This document shows positions 61,765-64,000 of a stretch of DNA of 64,000 bases, one piece after another. How positions within the stretch are numbered: the stretch's first letter is position 1; each line of letters begins with the position of its first letter. The notes under the pieces were generated by a model. That model was not told where the DNA came from, did not search any database, and was given only the letters and a program-made list of their open reading frames with translations. The stretch is taken from NCBI RefSeq assembly GCF_029105185.1, contig NZ_JAFMZK010000004.1:186001-250000 (forward strand). Direction: 5' to 3'. The stretch comes from Aliiroseovarius sp. Z3 (GTDB lineage: Bacteria > Pseudomonadota > Alphaproteobacteria > Rhodobacterales > Rhodobacteraceae). The position numbers were made by a program, and so were the translations under genes.

Positions 61765-62999
61765 ATGCCCGGCTCCTGATACGTTACATCAACCGATACG
61801 CCATCGGTGACATAGTGATGGCCCACGACAATCACATCTGCGTTGGCGGGCAGGCCGGTGATCCACACACCATCGACGCTGTCGCGTATCATGGTCACCG
61901 GTGAAAACCCCGCCACTCTGTCCGAGGTCACGATCCGAACACCCAATTGACCATCGTCATCCAGCGTCAGAGCACTTTGGGGCACAAGATGCGCAAGCAG
62001 CCCGTTCCCGGTGATCACGACCTCGGCGGTTTGGCCTGCGCGAATAACCTGCGCGTTGTCCGGGCGCGTTATCTCGACCTCAACCCGGAAGGTACGCGTA
62101 ACCAGGTCCGCGGTGTCCGACACGAAGGTCACGGTGCCCAACAGCTCTGAACCGGCGGCCAGACGCACAGCGGCAGGCAGCCCGGTGGTCAGCTTGTCAA
62201 CCTGAAGCTCGGATACATAACCCACCACGCGAACCGGATCATACTGCACGACCGTTGCACAGGCCGCGCCGGGTTGTAACAATGTCCCGATGTCGGCTGT
62301 GTCGGTTTCCAACGTGCCGGGGAAAGGTGCGCGGATGTCCAACCGTTCGATCTCGCGTTGGGCGGCGGCCACGGCGGCCTCGGCAGATTGGATGGCTGCG
62401 GCAGAGCTGGCCGCACCGGATTGGGCGGCGATAAAGCCTGCGCGGGCAGCTTCGACGGCGGCCTTGGTGTTGGCGACGCGTGTGTCCGATGCAAATCCGC
62501 CTTCCGAAAGCTTGGTGGCTGCAGTCAGGTTGAACGTGGCCTCGTCCAGCCTTGCCTGCGCTTCAATCACGCGGGCATCGGCTTCTGGCGCACGGGCTTT
62601 GGCTTCGGCCAGACGCGCGGTCGCCTCGGCCAAGCTGGCTTCGCGGGTGCCGGCATCGAGCTGGCACAGCACGTCATCCTCTTTCACAAGGCTGCCTTTG
62701 GCGATCTTGTCCGACACGACTTGTCCTGTTGTCTCGGCCCGCAGGTCAACCCGGCGGTTGGCCTCGGTCCGTCCACGCAGCAGAACGGGCAGTTCGATCT
62801 CGCGCGCGGTGCTGTGCAGGGCGACGACCGATACGCCGCTGGCAGGCGATGCATCGGCATTCTCTGGGGTTTCAGGTGCCTCCTCAACAGTTTGAGCCGA
62901 CGATGTTCCTGCAACCGTTTCAAGAGTGTCGCGTTGAAACACCAGAAAGTACAAGCCCGCCACCACGAGGATCGCCGTGACAATTGGAAATAGGCGCAT
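61761..62999 (-). CDS. RND periplasmic adaptor (membrane fusion protein, HlyD-like)
   Basis: 412 residues. An N-terminal membrane segment (residues 2-18, FPIVTAILVVAGLYFL) and an acidic linker are followed by the barrel-sandwich/lipoyl half (LRAETTGQVVSDKIAKGSLV), a long coiled-coil hairpin (about 125-225, repeated Ala/Glu/Arg), a second lipoyl half (DIRAPFPGTLETDTADIGTL) and beta-barrel and membrane-proximal parts. It links the RND pump to an outer membrane channel, not seen here. The start at 62997-62999 has a weak CAGGTA site; longer readings lack support. Confidence 0.9.
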   Translation of the reverse strand: MRLFPIVTAILVVAGLYFLVFQRDTLETVAGTSSAQTVEEAPETPENADASPASGVSVVALHSTAREIELPVLLRGRTEANRRVDLRAETTGQVVSDKIAKGSLVKEDDVLCQLDAGTREASLAEATARLAEAKARAPEADARVIEAQARLDEATFNLTAATKLSEGGFASDTRVANTKAAVEAARAGFIAAQSGAASSAAAIQSAEAAVAAAQREIERLDIRAPFPGTLETDTADIGTLLQPGAACATVVQYDPVRVVGYVSELQVDKLTTGLPAAVRLAAGSELLGTVTFVSDTADLVTRTFRVEVEITRPDNAQVIRAGQTAEVVITGNGLLAHLVPQSALTLDDDGQLGVRIVTSDRVAGFSPVTMIRDSVDGVWITGLPANADVIVVGHHYVTDGVSVDVTYQEPGI

Positions 63000-63215
63000 A
63001 GGATTACCTGCTGATGTTAAACAATCTGGCGAAAGACTATTCTTTGTTTTGCGCGGGAACAAGTGTGGCATCCCTGACCCATGCAACCAGAAGGACCAGA
63101 TGAGGCTGGTCGATAGGTCAGTGTTTCAGGAACAGCCAACCGCACAACGCGCCCCCTTGGCAATCGGGCACCGTTCGGGCAAAAGGAGTTCAAATTCTGA
63201 CCCGGAGGCACGACC

Positions 63216-63851
63216 GTGAGCGAGACCGATACTTTCATCGATGAAGTCAGCGAAGAGGTACGTCGCGACAAGCTGTACGCATTGATGCGTAAATACGGCT
63301 GGATCGCCGTCCTGCTTGTCGTATTGCTGGTGGGTGGTGCGGCCTATAATGAATGGCGTAAAGCCAGCGATCGTGCTGCGGCGCAGGCACTTGGGGATGC
63401 CATTCTGGCGGCGGAAGAGCAGGCCGAGGCGGATGACCGCAAAGCGGCCCTGGCGGCGCTGGATGTCAGCGGCGATGCCTCTGCGGTTGTGGCTATGCTG
63501 GCAGCAGCGGAAGGCGAAGATGGTGTGGATGCTCTACAGACGTTGGTGGATGATCCCAACATCGACGGCCTGTATCGTGATTTGGCGCAACTGAAGCTGG
63601 TATCCAAGGCTGGCGCAGGTCTGGACGCCGCCGCGCGCCGGGCACGGCTTGAGCCGCTGGCCATCGCCGGGGCGCCCTTCCGTACACTTGCCGAAGAACA
63701 ACTGGCACTTGTTGATATTGACGATGGTCAGACCGATGCTGCCATCGCCCGCCTGAAAGCGCTTTTGGTGGATGACGAGGCGTCTGGGGCCTTGCGTCGG
63801 CGCGCGTCTCAGTTGATTGTGGCGCTGGGCGGGTCCCTGGACGCATCCTGA
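63216..63851 (+). CDS. Tetratricopeptide-like membrane protein (YfgM/TPR_21 family)
   Basis: A 211-residue protein: soluble head (ETDTFIDEVSEEVRRDKLYA), one membrane segment at about 28-44 (GWIAVLLVVLLVGGAAY), then an alpha-helical TPR_21-like region of Ala-rich repeats. YfgM-type proteins sit at the inner membrane near SecYEG/PpiD. The start is GTG with GGAGGCACGACC before it. It precedes the bamB-like gene, the usual alphaproteobacterial order. Confidence 0.88.
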   Translation: MSETDTFIDEVSEEVRRDKLYALMRKYGWIAVLLVVLLVGGAAYNEWRKASDRAAAQALGDAILAAEEQAEADDRKAALAALDVSGDASAVVAMLAAAEGEDGVDALQTLVDDPNIDGLYRDLAQLKLVSKAGAGLDAAARRARLEPLAIAGAPFRTLAEEQLALVDIDDGQTDAAIARLKALLVDDEASGALRRRASQLIVALGGSLDAS

Positions 63852-63912
63852 TGGGCCACAGCGGGCAACTGCCCGGTTCGATAAGATTGATTGCTATTCT
63901 GGGGGACGTATT

Positions 63913-64000
63913 TTGAAGTTCACACACAGTGCCGCTCTTTTGGTCTCGTTGAGCCTTCTGTCTGCCTGTTCCCAACAGGAATATATTCTGCCCGGCGAAC
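63913..64000 (+). CDS. bamB: Start of a BamB-like outer membrane assembly lipoprotein (runs off the window)
   Basis: TTG start at 63913-63915 with GGGGGACGTA upstream. 29 codons are inside the window: a signal peptide (LLVSLSLLSAC) with lipobox LSAC and a short QQEYILPGE after it. In Rhodobacteraceae, BamB homologues begin with a lipobox Cys followed by a similar ILPGE. The position after the TPR protein supports this. The beta-propeller is beyond the window. Confidence 0.7.
   Translation, partial: MKFTHSAALLVSLSLLSACSQQEYILPGE

Overview
The window looks like chromosomal DNA from a marine alphaproteobacterium of the Roseobacter/Rhodobacteraceae group. The evidence is a C4-pathway 5-aminolevulinate synthase with an FNR-type box upstream, a complete soxBDAG sarcosine oxidase operon, a double-length dCTP deaminase, the rpmF-plsX-fabH-ihfA-merR block, ornithine-lipid OlsB, CcmI, a bamE-type lipoprotein gene, and GC-rich DNA with many ATGA-type gene overlaps. 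No species can be named from the sequence alone. No prophage, integrase, CRISPR array or insertion sequence was seen.

Layout. 1-1089: start of an NCS1-type permease, divergent from a GntR/FCD regulator. 1138-9856: a tight leftward operon of six redox genes: a large two-haem-motif cytochrome c, a GMC oxidoreductase, a small unknown protein, a membrane-anchored unknown protein, a DyP peroxidase and a catalase-fold haemoprotein. This is the best candidate for an undescribed system. 10202-12765: a two-gene unit of unknown function. 12826-13014: an apparent RidA remnant. 13069-24789: mostly housekeeping (dcd, tRNA-Pro, merR, ihfA, fabH, plsX, rpmF, DUF177, bamE-like, olsB, uup-like), then an MttB-like methyltransferase with a tiny upstream ORF and a haemolysin III homologue. 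24934-29880: PLP decarboxylase, tpiA, 2OG-Fe(II) oxygenase, TfoX-N, Fe-S carrier, SufT-like protein, small unknown. 29957-37038: tgt, lon, an extended HU-like protein, four tRNAs, a GlxA-type AraC regulator, a histidine phosphatase and a small membrane protein. 37076-45233: M20 peptidase, hemA, RodZ-like protein, ispG, an inverted pair of structured repeats, and ccmI-ruvX-DUF1289.

45446-52038: the sox operon, interrupted by a lower-GC lipoprotein gene between soxB and soxD and followed by two tandem paralogous secreted proteins. 52141-64000: sodB, rarD, LOG protein, LysM protein, ArsR regulator divergent from an Atm1-type ABC exporter, an RND pump with its adaptor, a TPR/YfgM-like protein and the first codons of a bamB-like lipoprotein gene.

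Functional themes. C1/methylamine metabolism is suggested by sarcosine oxidase, the MttB homologue and a GbdR-like regulator. Haem and Fe-S supply and use are suggested by hemA, ccmI, the IscA-type and SufT-like genes, ispG, the Atm1-type exporter, DyP, the catalase-fold protein and the cytochrome c. How the haem operon connects to the rest is not visible from sequence.
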